Source: Rhizomicrobium palustre
GTDB taxonomy: Bacteria > Pseudomonadota > Alphaproteobacteria > Micropepsales > Micropepsaceae
Assembly (NCBI RefSeq): GCF_011761565.1
Contig: NZ_JAASRM010000001.1
Span: forward strand, 372,139-436,138
Reading direction: 5' to 3'
Length of the DNA stretch: 64,000 bases
Positions 51,962 through 60,299 of this stretch are shown here, piece by piece (position 1 is the stretch's first letter; each line of letters begins with the position of its first letter). The notes below the pieces were generated by a model that was given only the letters and a program-made list of their open reading frames with translations, was not told the origin of the DNA and did not search any database. The translations under genes and the position numbers were made by a program.

Positions 51962-52261
51962 GGAGATATTCTAGCATTACTGCCGGTAAAGTTGAAATTA
52001 TTCTTAGTCGGTATCATGGTTTTTCAAATACCATTATTACAAGAAATTGCCGCGACTGCCCCGACTTGGGGCATTTGGAGCCATCGCTTGCCCCCGGGGG
52101 CCCTTTCGGCTATACGCCCGCCCTTCGTGGCTTCGGTCGCGGGAGGGCCATCAGTTTCCTAAACTGAGGGCCATGCCGGATGGTCCGGTTTCCTGCGAGC
52201 CAATGCACTTTCGGGCTTAACCCGGCCCTGGTGCACCGCAGCCCTACAAGGGAACGCGAGA
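51962..52261 (+). other. Upstream region of rpsF: promoter and structured leader
   Basis: No gene fits here. The left half is AT-rich. TTGCCC (52088-52093) and TATACG (52111-52116), 17 bases apart, are the best promoter candidate, giving a leader of about 140 bases with two hairpins. Confidence 0.5.
52146..52188 (+). promoter_or_regulatory. Structured rpsF leader, possible S6:S18 autoregulatory site
   Basis: Hairpin 1 pairs GGCC-A-TCAGTTT with AAACTGA-G-GGCC (52146-52172) around a CCT loop; hairpin 2 is CCGGA-TGG-TCCGG (52176-52188). Many bacteria have an S6:S18-binding element in the rpsF leader. I cannot confirm its conserved bulge here, so the assignment is tentative. Confidence 0.4.
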
Positions 52262-52627
52262 ATGGCTCTTTATGAGCATCTCCTGATCGCGCGCCAGGAC
52301 ATCAGCGCGCAGGCGGTTGACGCCCTTGCTACCCACCTCAAAACCATCGTCGAAGGCGAAGGCGGCAAGGTCGAGAAGCAGGAATATTGGGGTCTTCGTG
52401 GCCTCGCTTACCGCATCAAGAAGAACCGCAAGGGGCATTATGTGCTCCTCAACATCAACGCCCCTGCCAAGGCCGTGATCGAGCTGGAACGTCAGCTCAA
52501 GATCAACGAAGACGTCCTGCGCTTCCTGACCGTGAAGGTCGAAGCGTTCGAAGTGTCTTCGAACAAGGCGCGTCGTGACGACCGCGCCGACAAGCCGGAA
52601 GCCGAAAACACTGAGGAGCTGGTCTGA
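52262..52627 (+). CDS. rpsF: 30S ribosomal protein bS6
   Basis: A 121-aa protein with the bS6 ferredoxin-like fold: [12 protein letters not shown] at the start, [25 protein letters not shown] (residues about 37-61) and [10 protein letters not shown]. The C-terminal 25 residues are charged and disordered. Its stop and the rpsR start share one base. Confidence 0.96.
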   Translation: MALYEHLLIARQDISAQAVDALATHLKTIVEGEGGKVEKQEYWGLRGLAYRIKKNRKGHYVLLNINAPAKAVIELERQLKINEDVLRFLTVKVEAFEVSSNKARRDDRADKPEAENTEELV

Positions 52628-52935
52628 TGAGCTTTGGTGGACAAGGCGGCGGCGAGCGCCGCGAACGTAGTGGTGGCGATCGCGAAGGCGGTCACGGCGG
52701 AGCCGGCGGTCAGCGCCGTCCCTTCTTCCGTCGTAAGAAGACCTGCCCCTTCTCGGGCGCGAATGCCCCGAAGATCGACTATAAGGACGTGAAGCTGCTG
52801 CAGCGCTTCATTTCCGAGCGCGGCAAGATTGTGCCGTCGCGCATCACGGCGGTCTCCGCCAAGAAGCAGCGCCTGCTCGCCAATGCGATCAAGCGCGCCC
52901 GCTTCATGGCGCTGCTCCCCTATGTGATCGACTGA
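52627..52935 (+). CDS. rpsR: 30S ribosomal protein bS18
   Basis: A 102-aa bS18, longer than the E. coli protein (75 aa) through a Gly/Arg-rich N-terminal extension of about 30 residues. The conserved part is [35 protein letters not shown] and [19 protein letters not shown]. Partner of bS6 on the 30S platform. Confidence 0.96.
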   Translation: MSFGGQGGGERRERSGGDREGGHGGAGGQRRPFFRRKKTCPFSGANAPKIDYKDVKLLQRFISERGKIVPSRITAVSAKKQRLLANAIKRARFMALLPYVID

Positions 52936-52949
52936 GGGAGACACGACCA

Positions 52950-53528
52950 ATGCAAGTGATCCTGCTCGAACGCGTCGAAAAGCTCGGCCAGATCGGCGAC
53001 GAAGTGAAGGTGAAGGACGGCTTTGCCCGTAATTACCTGCTTCCGCAGAAGAAGGCCCTGCGCGCGACCAAGGCGAACCGTGAATACTTCGCCACCCAGA
53101 AGGCGCAGATCGAGGCCAACAACCTCGAGCGCAAGAAGGATGCCGAAGCCGTTGCCGTGAAGCTGAAGGACCAGGTGTTCGTCCTTCTGCGTCAGGCCGG
53201 CGACCGTGGCCAGCTCTATGGCTCGGTCTCCCCGCGCGATATCTCCGACATCATCACCAATGGCGGCTTCACCGTCGCCCGCACCCAGGTCCCGCTGGAT
53301 AAGCCGATCAAGACCATCGGCCTGTTCCCGCTGACCGTCGTGCTGCATCCCGAAGTGCGCGTGAGCGTGACGATCAACGTCGCCCGCACCGAGGAAGAAG
53401 CCGAACGTCAGGCCCAGGGTGAGGACGTGCTGGCCGAGAAGACCGATGCCGAGGAAGCTGTGGCTGCCGCGGAAGAAGTCTTCGAAGAAGGCGCCGGCCT
53501 CAACGACGAAGAAGCGGTGGAAGAGTAA
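52950..53528 (+). CDS. rplI: 50S ribosomal protein bL9
   Basis: A 192-aa bL9 with the N-terminal domain ([30 protein letters not shown]) joined by a long helix to the C-terminal domain. Compared with E. coli (149 aa) it has an extra acidic tail of about 40 residues rich in Glu/Ala. Fourteen bases after rpsR; the DUF2232 membrane gene that some alphaproteobacteria have between rpsR and rplI is absent. Confidence 0.96.
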   Translation: MQVILLERVEKLGQIGDEVKVKDGFARNYLLPQKKALRATKANREYFATQKAQIEANNLERKKDAEAVAVKLKDQVFVLLRQAGDRGQLYGSVSPRDISDIITNGGFTVARTQVPLDKPIKTIGLFPLTVVLHPEVRVSVTINVARTEEEAERQAQGEDVLAEKTDAEEAVAAAEEVFEEGAGLNDEEAVEE

Positions 53529-53538
53529 ACTTCCCTCC

Positions 53539-53569
53539 GTCATGGCCGGGCTTGACCCGGCCATCCAGA
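53539..53569. repeat. Dispersed palindromic repeat R1, half copy e
   Basis: A single palindrome GTCATGGCCGGG-CTTGA-CCCGGCCATCCA; the second half of the usual pair is missing. It lies between the rplI stop and its terminator. Confidence 0.75.
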
Positions 53570-53574
53570 ATAGA

Positions 53575-53606
53575 AAAGGCCCGGAGCAATCCGGGCCTTT
53601 TTGTTT
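53575..53606 (+). terminator. Intrinsic terminator of rpsF-rpsR-rplI
   Basis: AAAGGCCCGG (53575-53584) and CCGGGCCTTT (53591-53600) are perfect arms with a 6-base loop, followed by TTGTTT. Confidence 0.9.
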
Positions 53607-53618
53607 ACATATATCCCT

Positions 53619-53826
53619 ACACTCCCCTTGAGGGAGGGTCGAAATTTATCGCGAGCGGTAGCGAGCGGAAATTTCGGGGAGGGGTATGCCGAGGCGCACC
53701 CACGCACACCACCTCTCAGAACAATTCCGAACGCACCGCCTGCCTGCAGCCTCCTGTAAACGGCACGACATACCCCTCCCCGAAATTTGCTTTCACAAAT
53801 TTCGACCCTCCCTCAAGGGGAGGGTA
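53619..53826. repeat. Paired palindromic element R2, copy b
   Basis: CTCCCCTTGAGGGAGGGTCGAAATTT through TCGGGGAGGGGTATGCCG on the left, and its inverted mate CATACCCCTCCCCGAAATTT through TCGACCCTCCCTCAAGGGGAGGG on the right, with about 75 bases of unrelated DNA between. Same plan as the copy at 36681. Confidence 0.8.
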
Positions 53827-53834
53827 AAATCAGG

Positions 53835-55016
53835 CTACTTCCCCGCCCTCGTCTTCGCACGCGTTTCGAAAAAGCGTTCGCCGGGGGCGACGGTTTGGGC
53901 GGAGGTCTCTAGCGTCTGCGCGGGCGAATAGGCGGGGTAATCGACATAGCCTTTGGCGCCACCGGTATAGAAGGTGGCGCGATCCGCTGCCGCCAGCGGC
54001 GCATGGCTTTCGAAGCGCGCAACGAGATCGGGATTGGCGATATAGGCGCGCCCAAACGCCACCAGATCGGCATAGCCTTCTTCCAGCGCGCGATTGGCGC
54101 TTTCCTGGCTGTAATCGACGCCCGCGATGATGGTGCCGTGATAGAGCGGGCGGAAATAGGCCGCCACCGAAGGCGCAAAGAGCTCTTTGGGCAGATGCTC
54201 ATGCGCATTGGTCGGCTCGGTGATGTGCAGATAGCCAATCGGCGAAGCATTGATGCGCGCCACGATATGGCGATAGACGGCCAAGGTCTCGTCATCGAAC
54301 AGCACACCCGCAAAACCATCCGCAGCCGGATTAAGCTTCAGCCCGATACGGTCGGCGGGAAATTCCTGGCGCACCGCTTCGATCACCTCGAACAAAAAGC
54401 GGGTGCGGTTTTCGATCGAGCCGCCATACCGGTCTGTGCGCTTATTGGTGCTGGCCGATAAGAACTGCTGGATGAGATAAGCATTGGCGCCATGCAGCTC
54501 CACGCCATCAAAGCCCGCCGCCGCAGCGCGCGCCGCAGCCAGACGAAAATCCTGCACGATGGCGGCAACCTCTTCGGTTTCCAGCGCCCGCGGCGTCACG
54601 GTCGGCTTGAAGCCGTCCTGTGTGTAAGCCTTGGTTTCGGGATTGATTGCCGAGGGCGCCACCGGCAATGCGCCACCGAGCAGATCAGGATGCGAGATCG
54701 CGCCGACATGCCAAAGCTGGGCGAAGATGCGCCCGCCCGCGGCATGGATCGCGGTCGTCACCTGTTTCCAGGCCTCAGCCTGCTCGGCCGTATACATCCC
54801 CGGCACATTGATAAAGCCGATACCCTGTGTACTGACGAAGGTGCCTTCGGAGATGATCAGCCCCGCCGTGGCGCGCTGGGCATAGTATTGCGCGGTCAAC
54901 CCCGTGGGCAGATTGCCGGGATTGTCGGCGCGGTTGCGCGTCATCGGCGCCATCACCACGCGGTTGGGAAGTTCGAGGGAACCAAGTTTGTAGGGGGACA
55001 GAAGCGCTTGAGACAT
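53835..55016 (-). CDS. Old yellow enzyme family alkene reductase (NemA-like)
   Basis: A 393-aa FMN-dependent ene-reductase that reduces activated C=C bonds and nitro-esters with NAD(P)H. TRNRAD carries the flavin-tuning Thr near residue 28, QLWHVG the Gln/Trp/His strand near 100, and HGANAYLIQQF the His/Asn substrate pair with the proton-donor Tyr (about 180-190). GYADLVAFGRAYIANPDL binds FMN phosphate. AAGGAGA precedes the chosen ATG. It is downstream of an MFS gene (28-base gap) in the same operon. Confidence 0.94.
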   Translation of the reverse strand: MSQALLSPYKLGSLELPNRVVMAPMTRNRADNPGNLPTGLTAQYYAQRATAGLIISEGTFVSTQGIGFINVPGMYTAEQAEAWKQVTTAIHAAGGRIFAQLWHVGAISHPDLLGGALPVAPSAINPETKAYTQDGFKPTVTPRALETEEVAAIVQDFRLAAARAAAAGFDGVELHGANAYLIQQFLSASTNKRTDRYGGSIENRTRFLFEVIEAVRQEFPADRIGLKLNPAADGFAGVLFDDETLAVYRHIVARINASPIGYLHITEPTNAHEHLPKELFAPSVAAYFRPLYHGTIIAGVDYSQESANRALEEGYADLVAFGRAYIANPDLVARFESHAPLAAADRATFYTGGAKGYVDYPAYSPAQTLETSAQTVAPGERFFETRAKTRAGK

Positions 55017-55044
55017 GGGACTCTCCTTCAAGAGATGAATGGGT

Positions 55045-56214
55045 TCAGACGGAAGCAACGCGGCGGCGGGGCGTGGCTTCGACCACAGCCGCCAAAGCGG
55101 TGAGTGCGAGGGCGAAAGCGGCGACACCGCCCCAGCCCGCGGCGCTGTACGCTGCACCAGCCGCGGCCGAGCCGAGTGCGCCGCCGAGAAACATGCCGCT
55201 CATGAAAAGCGTGTTGAGGCGGGCGCGGGCTTCGGGCCGCAAGGCGTAGATGATGTGCTGGTTGGAGATCAGCGCGCCTTGCACGCCGAAGTTCAAAAGC
55301 GCGACGGCGAGAACCAGACCGGCGATGGAGTTCCAGAAAGCCAGCACCGCCCAAGCGACCGCCGCGAAAGCAATGCCGAGCACCACCAAGGTTTTGGGGC
55401 CGCGTGTATCGGCCATGCGTCCGGCCAAAGGCGCTGCGGCCACGCCGACAATACCAACCAGACCGAACAGGCCCGCCGCATCGGCGCCGAGGCCAAAGCG
55501 CGGCTCTTGCAGATGCAGTGCCAGCGTCGCCCAAAGCGAAGAGAAGGCCGCGAACAGGCTCGCCTGCACCAGCGTGGCTTTACGCAAAGCGGGTTCCTCG
55601 CGCCAGATATGGCCGAGCGAGGCGATCACGCTCTTATAGCGCTGACGGCTCGCGGCATGATCCTTCGGCAGCATCAGCGCCATCAACAACGTGCCCAGCA
55701 GCGTCACCGGCACGCCCAGCCAGAACATCAGCCGCCAGCCGCCATGGGCGCCTACCAGCCCCGCCAAGGTCTGGCTGAGGAGGATGCCGCCCAGAAGCCC
55801 GGCCATCACGCTGCCGACGGTCTTGCCGCGCGTATGCGGGCTCGAAAGATGCGCCGCCAAAGGAATGATGTGCTGCGCGCCGGTGGCGCCGATCCCGACC
55901 AAGAGGCTCGCCGCGATCAGCCACCCCGCGGAGGGCGCCAAAGCGGCAGCAGCCAGCGCGACCGCCAAAAGCAGGAATTGGCCCAGGATCAGTTTGCGCC
56001 GGTCCTGCAGATCGCCCAGCGGCACCAGAAGGAAAAGCCCCGCCGCATAACCCAGCTGGGTCACGGTCGGCACCAGCTTGATCAGCGGGCTATGAAAACT
56101 CGCCCCCAACAGGCCCAGCATCGGCTGATTGTAATAGATCCCGGCCACCGAGATGCCGCTGGCGAGCGCCATGGCGAAGGTCAGGCGGGGCGTAATCTGC
56201 GAAGGTTGCTGCAT
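55045..56214 (-). CDS. MFS transporter, 12 TM
   Basis: A 389-aa major facilitator. SVAGIYYNQPMLGLLG begins helix 1; motif A-like LGDLQDRRKLILGQF (about residues 65-79) and AGRMADTRGPKTLVVLG at the equivalent loop of the second half are clear. Upstream and co-directional with the old yellow enzyme gene and divergent from a LysR regulator, so it may export the same electrophile or its product. Substrate unknown. Confidence 0.9.
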   Translation of the reverse strand: MQQPSQITPRLTFAMALASGISVAGIYYNQPMLGLLGASFHSPLIKLVPTVTQLGYAAGLFLLVPLGDLQDRRKLILGQFLLLAVALAAAALAPSAGWLIAASLLVGIGATGAQHIIPLAAHLSSPHTRGKTVGSVMAGLLGGILLSQTLAGLVGAHGGWRLMFWLGVPVTLLGTLLMALMLPKDHAASRQRYKSVIASLGHIWREEPALRKATLVQASLFAAFSSLWATLALHLQEPRFGLGADAAGLFGLVGIVGVAAAPLAGRMADTRGPKTLVVLGIAFAAVAWAVLAFWNSIAGLVLAVALLNFGVQGALISNQHIIYALRPEARARLNTLFMSGMFLGGALGSAAAGAAYSAAGWGGVAAFALALTALAAVVEATPRRRVASV

Positions 56215-56224
56215 GGCGGGCGGC

Positions 56225-56247
56225 CTCTGGTTTTTGACGATCCAGAG
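56225..56247. promoter_or_regulatory. Inverted repeat in MFS/LysR intergenic region
   Basis: CTCTGG (56225-56230) and CCAGAG (56242-56247) are perfect 6-bp arms with an 11-base spacer, 11 bases before the MFS start. Candidate LysR binding site. Confidence 0.35.
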
Positions 56248-56314
56248 CTACCACCCTATCGGTTTCTGCAATATACATGCGAAACGCAGTGCCAGTGTAA
56301 CGGATTACGCAATA

Positions 56315-57202
56315 ATGAACACGGAAGACGTGGCGGTGCTGGTGGCGGCGGTGGCGGCAGGCAGTCTGGCGGCGGCCGCGCGGCGCCTCGGCATCACCCC
56401 CATGGTGGCGACACGGCGGCTCGCCGCGCTGGAACGCGAGCTGGGTGTCCGGCTGATGCAGCGCACCACCCGCTCGCTGTCGCTGACGCCCGAAGGCGAA
56501 AGCTTCCTGCCCTTCGCCCAGTCGCTGGTGGAGAATGACGAGGCGGGCCGTGCGGTGCTGCGCAGCTCCACCTTGGGCGCTTCGGGGCTGTTGCGCGTCA
56601 CCACCTCGCTCGCCTTTGGCCGCAAAGTTCTGGCGCCGATGATCCCGCGCCTCCTCGCCGCGCATCCCCATCTTCGCGTCGATCTCGAAATGACCGATCA
56701 CCAAGTCGATATCGTCGCCTCGGGCACTGATCTTGCCATCCGCATCGCGCGGCTGAGAGATTCCAGTCTGATCGCGCGCCGCATTGCGCCTTCGGCCCGC
56801 ATCTTATGCGCCGCGCCCTCTTACATCGCCGCGCGTGGACGCCCCAGCCGCTTGGAGGAATTGCTCGGCCATGATTGCCTCGCCCAAACCGGCACCACCC
56901 ATTGGACCTTTCGCCAGGATGGCCGCGAACAGCGTGCCCGCGTGATGGGCCGCTTCACCTCCAACGCCATCGAGGGGCTGCATGCGGCCTGCCTGGGCGG
57001 CGCCGGCATCGCGCTCCTCTCCGAATGGAATGTGCGCGAGGATATGCGCGACGGTCGCCTCATCGAGATCACCCTTGCCGATGCCGTACCCGACGATCTT
57101 TCCATCTGGGCCGTCTACCCCACCACCAAACAAGTCCTGCCCAAACTGCGCATTTTCGTGGCGGCGCTCGAAGCGGAATTGGCGACCGCCTCCGCAAAAT
57201 GA
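56315..57202 (+). CDS. LysR-family transcriptional regulator
   Basis: A 295-aa regulator. HTH SLAAAARRLGITPMVATRRLAALERELGVRL lies at about residues 17-48, followed by RTTRSLSLTPEG and a type 2 periplasmic-like effector domain. It faces the MFS/old yellow enzyme operon across 100 bases and probably controls it. The long in-frame extension upstream runs into the MFS gene and was not used. Confidence 0.92.
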   Translation: MNTEDVAVLVAAVAAGSLAAAARRLGITPMVATRRLAALERELGVRLMQRTTRSLSLTPEGESFLPFAQSLVENDEAGRAVLRSSTLGASGLLRVTTSLAFGRKVLAPMIPRLLAAHPHLRVDLEMTDHQVDIVASGTDLAIRIARLRDSSLIARRIAPSARILCAAPSYIAARGRPSRLEELLGHDCLAQTGTTHWTFRQDGREQRARVMGRFTSNAIEGLHAACLGGAGIALLSEWNVREDMRDGRLIEITLADAVPDDLSIWAVYPTTKQVLPKLRIFVAALEAELATASAK

Positions 57203-57232
57203 AAAGGCCCAGAAAAACCGGGCCTTTTTTTT
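57202..57232 (+). terminator. Intrinsic terminator of the LysR gene
   Basis: AAAAGGCCC (57202-57210) and GGGCCTTTT (57220-57228) with a 9-base loop and a T-run. It starts in the stop codon and ends just before the convergent gene's stop. Confidence 0.88.
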
Positions 57233-57240
57233 CAACCAAA

Positions 57241-58011
57241 TCACCAGCTGAAGCCAACGCCGACACGACCCTCAGCATATCGGCTTTGTGACGTGCTTAT
57301 CGCAACACCGGCGTTCACATCCCAGCCGCCCGACACATGCGCGTAATTCAACCCCATCGCACTCTGTCCCTGCACCGTAGCCATATTGATGCCAAGCCTA
57401 TTGGTCTTGCCTTCGGCCGGCGCTACAGCCACAAGCGCCGAGGCCAATGCCGACCCGATCCAGGCGTGCTTTTCGGTTTCCCGCTGGGCCACCACCAAAC
57501 TCGCGACTTGATTGCTGATAATCGCCAGATCTTTGGTGACGGCAGCCATTTGCGCATTTAACGCAGTATTCTGTCCCTGCAGGTTCAAGATGGCCTGGCC
57601 CTGATTTCCGACAGTATCTTGCAGAGAAACGAGCGATTTGCCTTGCGATCCCACAAGAGCCTGCAAAGAAGCAAGCGACCCGCCCTGCGCCCCGAGCAAA
57701 CTCTGCAAATTGGCAACAGAATTAGCTGAAGCGAACCGATTTAGGGAAACAAGACCAACCCCCGTCGCAAGTGCGCTTCCGGTGGGGCTGGATGATGTCG
57801 GCATCATGCCCGCTATGGCTATGTAAGCATTATTCAGATCAAGCGCAGAGCCCGACGGAGCTGGTGTGGAATCAGAGCAGTAGAGCATGCAAATACGCGC
57901 TACCTCCCCCGCACCAATATCGTAATTCGTGCCGCTCCAAGAATCTGCGTCAGCAGCTCCAAGACCAGCAACGACAGAAAAAACAGCACTGATAACGAAA
58001 CGCAATCGCAT
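57241..58011 (-). CDS. Miniature trimeric-autotransporter-like protein (YadA-type anchor)
   Basis: A 256-aa exported protein. A signal peptide (residues 1 to about 22) is followed by a small passenger with a Cys pair (C41, C45). Then come three 14-residue repeats with the pattern (S/N)LQxLVGxQGxSLx at 101-114, 115-128 and 129-142, continuing into a coiled coil to about 180. The last 73 residues resemble a YadA membrane anchor: an amphipathic helix then four beta strands ending SQSRYAEGRVGVGFSW, with terminal Trp. It is far shorter than typical adhesins. Base composition is AT-richer than the neighbours. Function unknown; surface display is inferred. Confidence 0.7.
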   Translation of the reverse strand: MRLRFVISAVFSVVAGLGAADADSWSGTNYDIGAGEVARICMLYCSDSTPAPSGSALDLNNAYIAIAGMMPTSSSPTGSALATGVGLVSLNRFASANSVANLQSLLGAQGGSLASLQALVGSQGKSLVSLQDTVGNQGQAILNLQGQNTALNAQMAAVTKDLAIISNQVASLVVAQRETEKHAWIGSALASALVAVAPAEGKTNRLGINMATVQGQSAMGLNYAHVSGGWDVNAGVAISTSQSRYAEGRVGVGFSW

Positions 58012-58172
58012 GTTATCCCCACATTGAACATTGTTGAAACGTTAGAATATTCGCTACTACCGCGAAAATGAGAGGCGAGCGCTCAAAAAAGATATGAACG
58101 TAATAAAAACTTCCGTTCCTTTTGGTCGTACATGCGACATCGGGCTTGCGATACCTCTCGCGCAGAAATGAA

Positions 58173-58194
58173 AAAGGCCCGGATATCTCCGGGC
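58173..58194 (-). terminator. Intrinsic terminator after the M13 peptidase gene (minus strand)
   Basis: On the minus strand the GGGCCCGGA/TCCGGGCC stem (one bulged base) is followed by a T-run, a few bases after the peptidase stop. The A-run on the other side could also serve plus-strand transcripts. Confidence 0.8.
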
Positions 58195-58202
58195 CCTTTA
58201 TC

Positions 58203-60287
58203 CTACCAGATGCGCACCCGGTCCTCGGGCGGCACATAGAGTTTTTCGCCGGGTTTGACGCCGAAGGCCTGATACCAATCATCGAGATTGCGCACCACGC
58301 CATCGACGCGGAAGCGGCGCGGGGAATGAGGGTCACTCGCCACCTGCCGCTTGATCGCATCATCGCGCAGCTTGCCGCGCCAGGCCTGCGCCCAGCCGAG
58401 GAAGACGCGTTGATCGCCCGTGAGCCCGTCGATCACTGGCGCGGGCTTGCCGCCCAGCGAAGCGCGATAGGCCGCCAGCGCCAGCGTCAGCCCGCCAAGA
58501 TCGGCGATGTTTTCGCCCAGCGTCAGATCGCCATTGATATGCACGTCCGGCAAAGGTTCGAAAGCGGAGTATTGCGCCGCGAGCTTCTTGGCGCGCGCGA
58601 CGAATTTGGCGTCGTCCTCCGCCGTCCACCAATCGCGCAGCGCACCCGCCGCATCGATCTTGCGACCCTCATCATCAAAGCCATGCGTGAGTTCATGCCC
58701 GATGATCGCGCCCGCCGCGCCGTAGTTGATCGCAGGATCGGCCTCGGCATCGAAGATCGGCGGCTGCAAAATACCGGCCGGAAAGACGATATCGCGCAAG
58801 GAGCCGTTATAGGCGTCATTGGTCTGTGGCGTCATCAACCAGTCACTACGATCCACCGGCCCATTGAGCCGCTTCACGTAAAAAGCCCAAGCATGCGCAG
58901 CGGTGCGGCGCACATTGCCGATGAGATCATCGTCGCGAATGATGAGCGCCGAATAATCGCGCGGCGTATCGGGATAGCCGACCTTGATGGTATAGGTATC
59001 GAGCTTCTTCAGCGCCTCCACCTTGGTGGCCGGGCTCATCCAATCTAGATTTTGGAGGCGGGTGCGATAGGCCGCCTTCACATGCGTGACCAGATCTTCG
59101 ATTTTCTCCTTGGCGCTCGCGGGGAAATATTTCGCCGCATACATCTGACCGACGCCCCAGCCCATGCTGCCGAAATAATCGAACCGGTCGCCTGCCCCGT
59201 AATCGCCACCACTCACCGCATGCACGCCGCGTTTCCAGCGGACGGTTTCAACCTCCTGCCCCGACAGCGTCTTGTCATGCATCTCAAAGAACGCATCGGC
59301 GAAAGGCTTGGAGAGATAGGGCGAGGCATTGGCGGCGATATTGAAGGCCGCCCAGGCGCGTAAGGTGGAGAGCGGCGTCTCGCCATAGATCGCGGCGAGT
59401 TTCGGAAAGGCTGATTTTTCCGCCACCACCACACGCGAAATATCCTTCACGCCTACCTCGGCGAAAAAGCGATCCCAGGCAAAGCCCGGCGCGAAAGCTT
59501 TCAGCTCTGCGGGGCTCATCGGGTTATAGACGGCGTTGAGATCACGCTGCTGCACCTTGGTCCAGCTCGCCTCGGCGATCCTTGTTTCGAGCGCCACAAC
59601 CGCCTTGGCTTCCGTCTCCGCATCAGGCCAGTTCAGCAGCGTGAGGAGCTTGAGCACAAAGGCTTCATATTGCGCCTTCTGCTTGGCAAAGCCCGCTTGC
59701 AGATAATAGTCGCGATCCGGCAACCACAGCCCGGCCTGACCGACATAGAGGGCATAGCGCGACGGGTCTTTCAGATCGGCATCGATATTGACGCCGAATA
59801 GCGAGCCTTCGAAATCGGCATTGTTGCGCCCCATCAGAGCGGCAAGATCGTCGCGCGATTTGGCGGCGCGCACCTCATCGAGAAGCGGCTTGAGCGGCGC
59901 GGCGCCAGCCTTTTCCACCGCCGCTTCCGCCATGAAGGATTTATAGAAAGCCCCGAGCTTGCCTTCGAGATCGCTGGGCGCGTGCCCGGCATGGGCGGCG
60001 GCCTCTTCCAGCAGGGCACGCTGGCGCTGCTCGGTCAAATCCGTCATCGCGATACGCAGCGTGTACATCGCCTTGTCCGCGGGGATGGCGGTTTTGTCGA
60101 GCCAGCTGCCATTGGCGTAGCGGAAAAAACTATCACCCGGCTTGGTAGCAGGATCAACACCAGCGGCATCGAAACCCCAGCTTCCATATTTCAGTTTCAA
60201 ATCCTCGGCCGATCCGGCCGCGGAAACGGCCATCAGAACGGCGCCGAGGGCAACCCCGGTAAGAGCTTTGCGCAACATATCCATCAC
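58203..60287 (-). CDS. M13-family metallopeptidase (neprilysin-like)
   Basis: A 694-aa secreted zinc endopeptidase. A signal peptide (residues 1 to about 27), the large M13 N-terminal domain, and the catalytic motifs IIGHELTHGFDD (HExxH, about residues 526-537) and ENIADLGGL (ExxxD, about 588-596). The ending with PGEKLYVPPEDRVRIW is typical of the family. Met3 or Met4 could also be the start. It follows the cytochrome gene by 55 bases. Confidence 0.94.
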   Translation of the reverse strand: MMDMLRKALTGVALGAVLMAVSAAGSAEDLKLKYGSWGFDAAGVDPATKPGDSFFRYANGSWLDKTAIPADKAMYTLRIAMTDLTEQRQRALLEEAAAHAGHAPSDLEGKLGAFYKSFMAEAAVEKAGAAPLKPLLDEVRAAKSRDDLAALMGRNNADFEGSLFGVNIDADLKDPSRYALYVGQAGLWLPDRDYYLQAGFAKQKAQYEAFVLKLLTLLNWPDAETEAKAVVALETRIAEASWTKVQQRDLNAVYNPMSPAELKAFAPGFAWDRFFAEVGVKDISRVVVAEKSAFPKLAAIYGETPLSTLRAWAAFNIAANASPYLSKPFADAFFEMHDKTLSGQEVETVRWKRGVHAVSGGDYGAGDRFDYFGSMGWGVGQMYAAKYFPASAKEKIEDLVTHVKAAYRTRLQNLDWMSPATKVEALKKLDTYTIKVGYPDTPRDYSALIIRDDDLIGNVRRTAAHAWAFYVKRLNGPVDRSDWLMTPQTNDAYNGSLRDIVFPAGILQPPIFDAEADPAINYGAAGAIIGHELTHGFDDEGRKIDAAGALRDWWTAEDDAKFVARAKKLAAQYSAFEPLPDVHINGDLTLGENIADLGGLTLALAAYRASLGGKPAPVIDGLTGDQRVFLGWAQAWRGKLRDDAIKRQVASDPHSPRRFRVDGVVRNLDDWYQAFGVKPGEKLYVPPEDRVRIW

Positions 60288-60299
60288 CCCAATTGCGCT

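Noticed and set aside
36681-53826. CRISPR array from the repeated CTCCC elements
   Set aside because: The units are inverted pairs at two distant loci, not regularly spaced direct repeats, and no cas genes are present.
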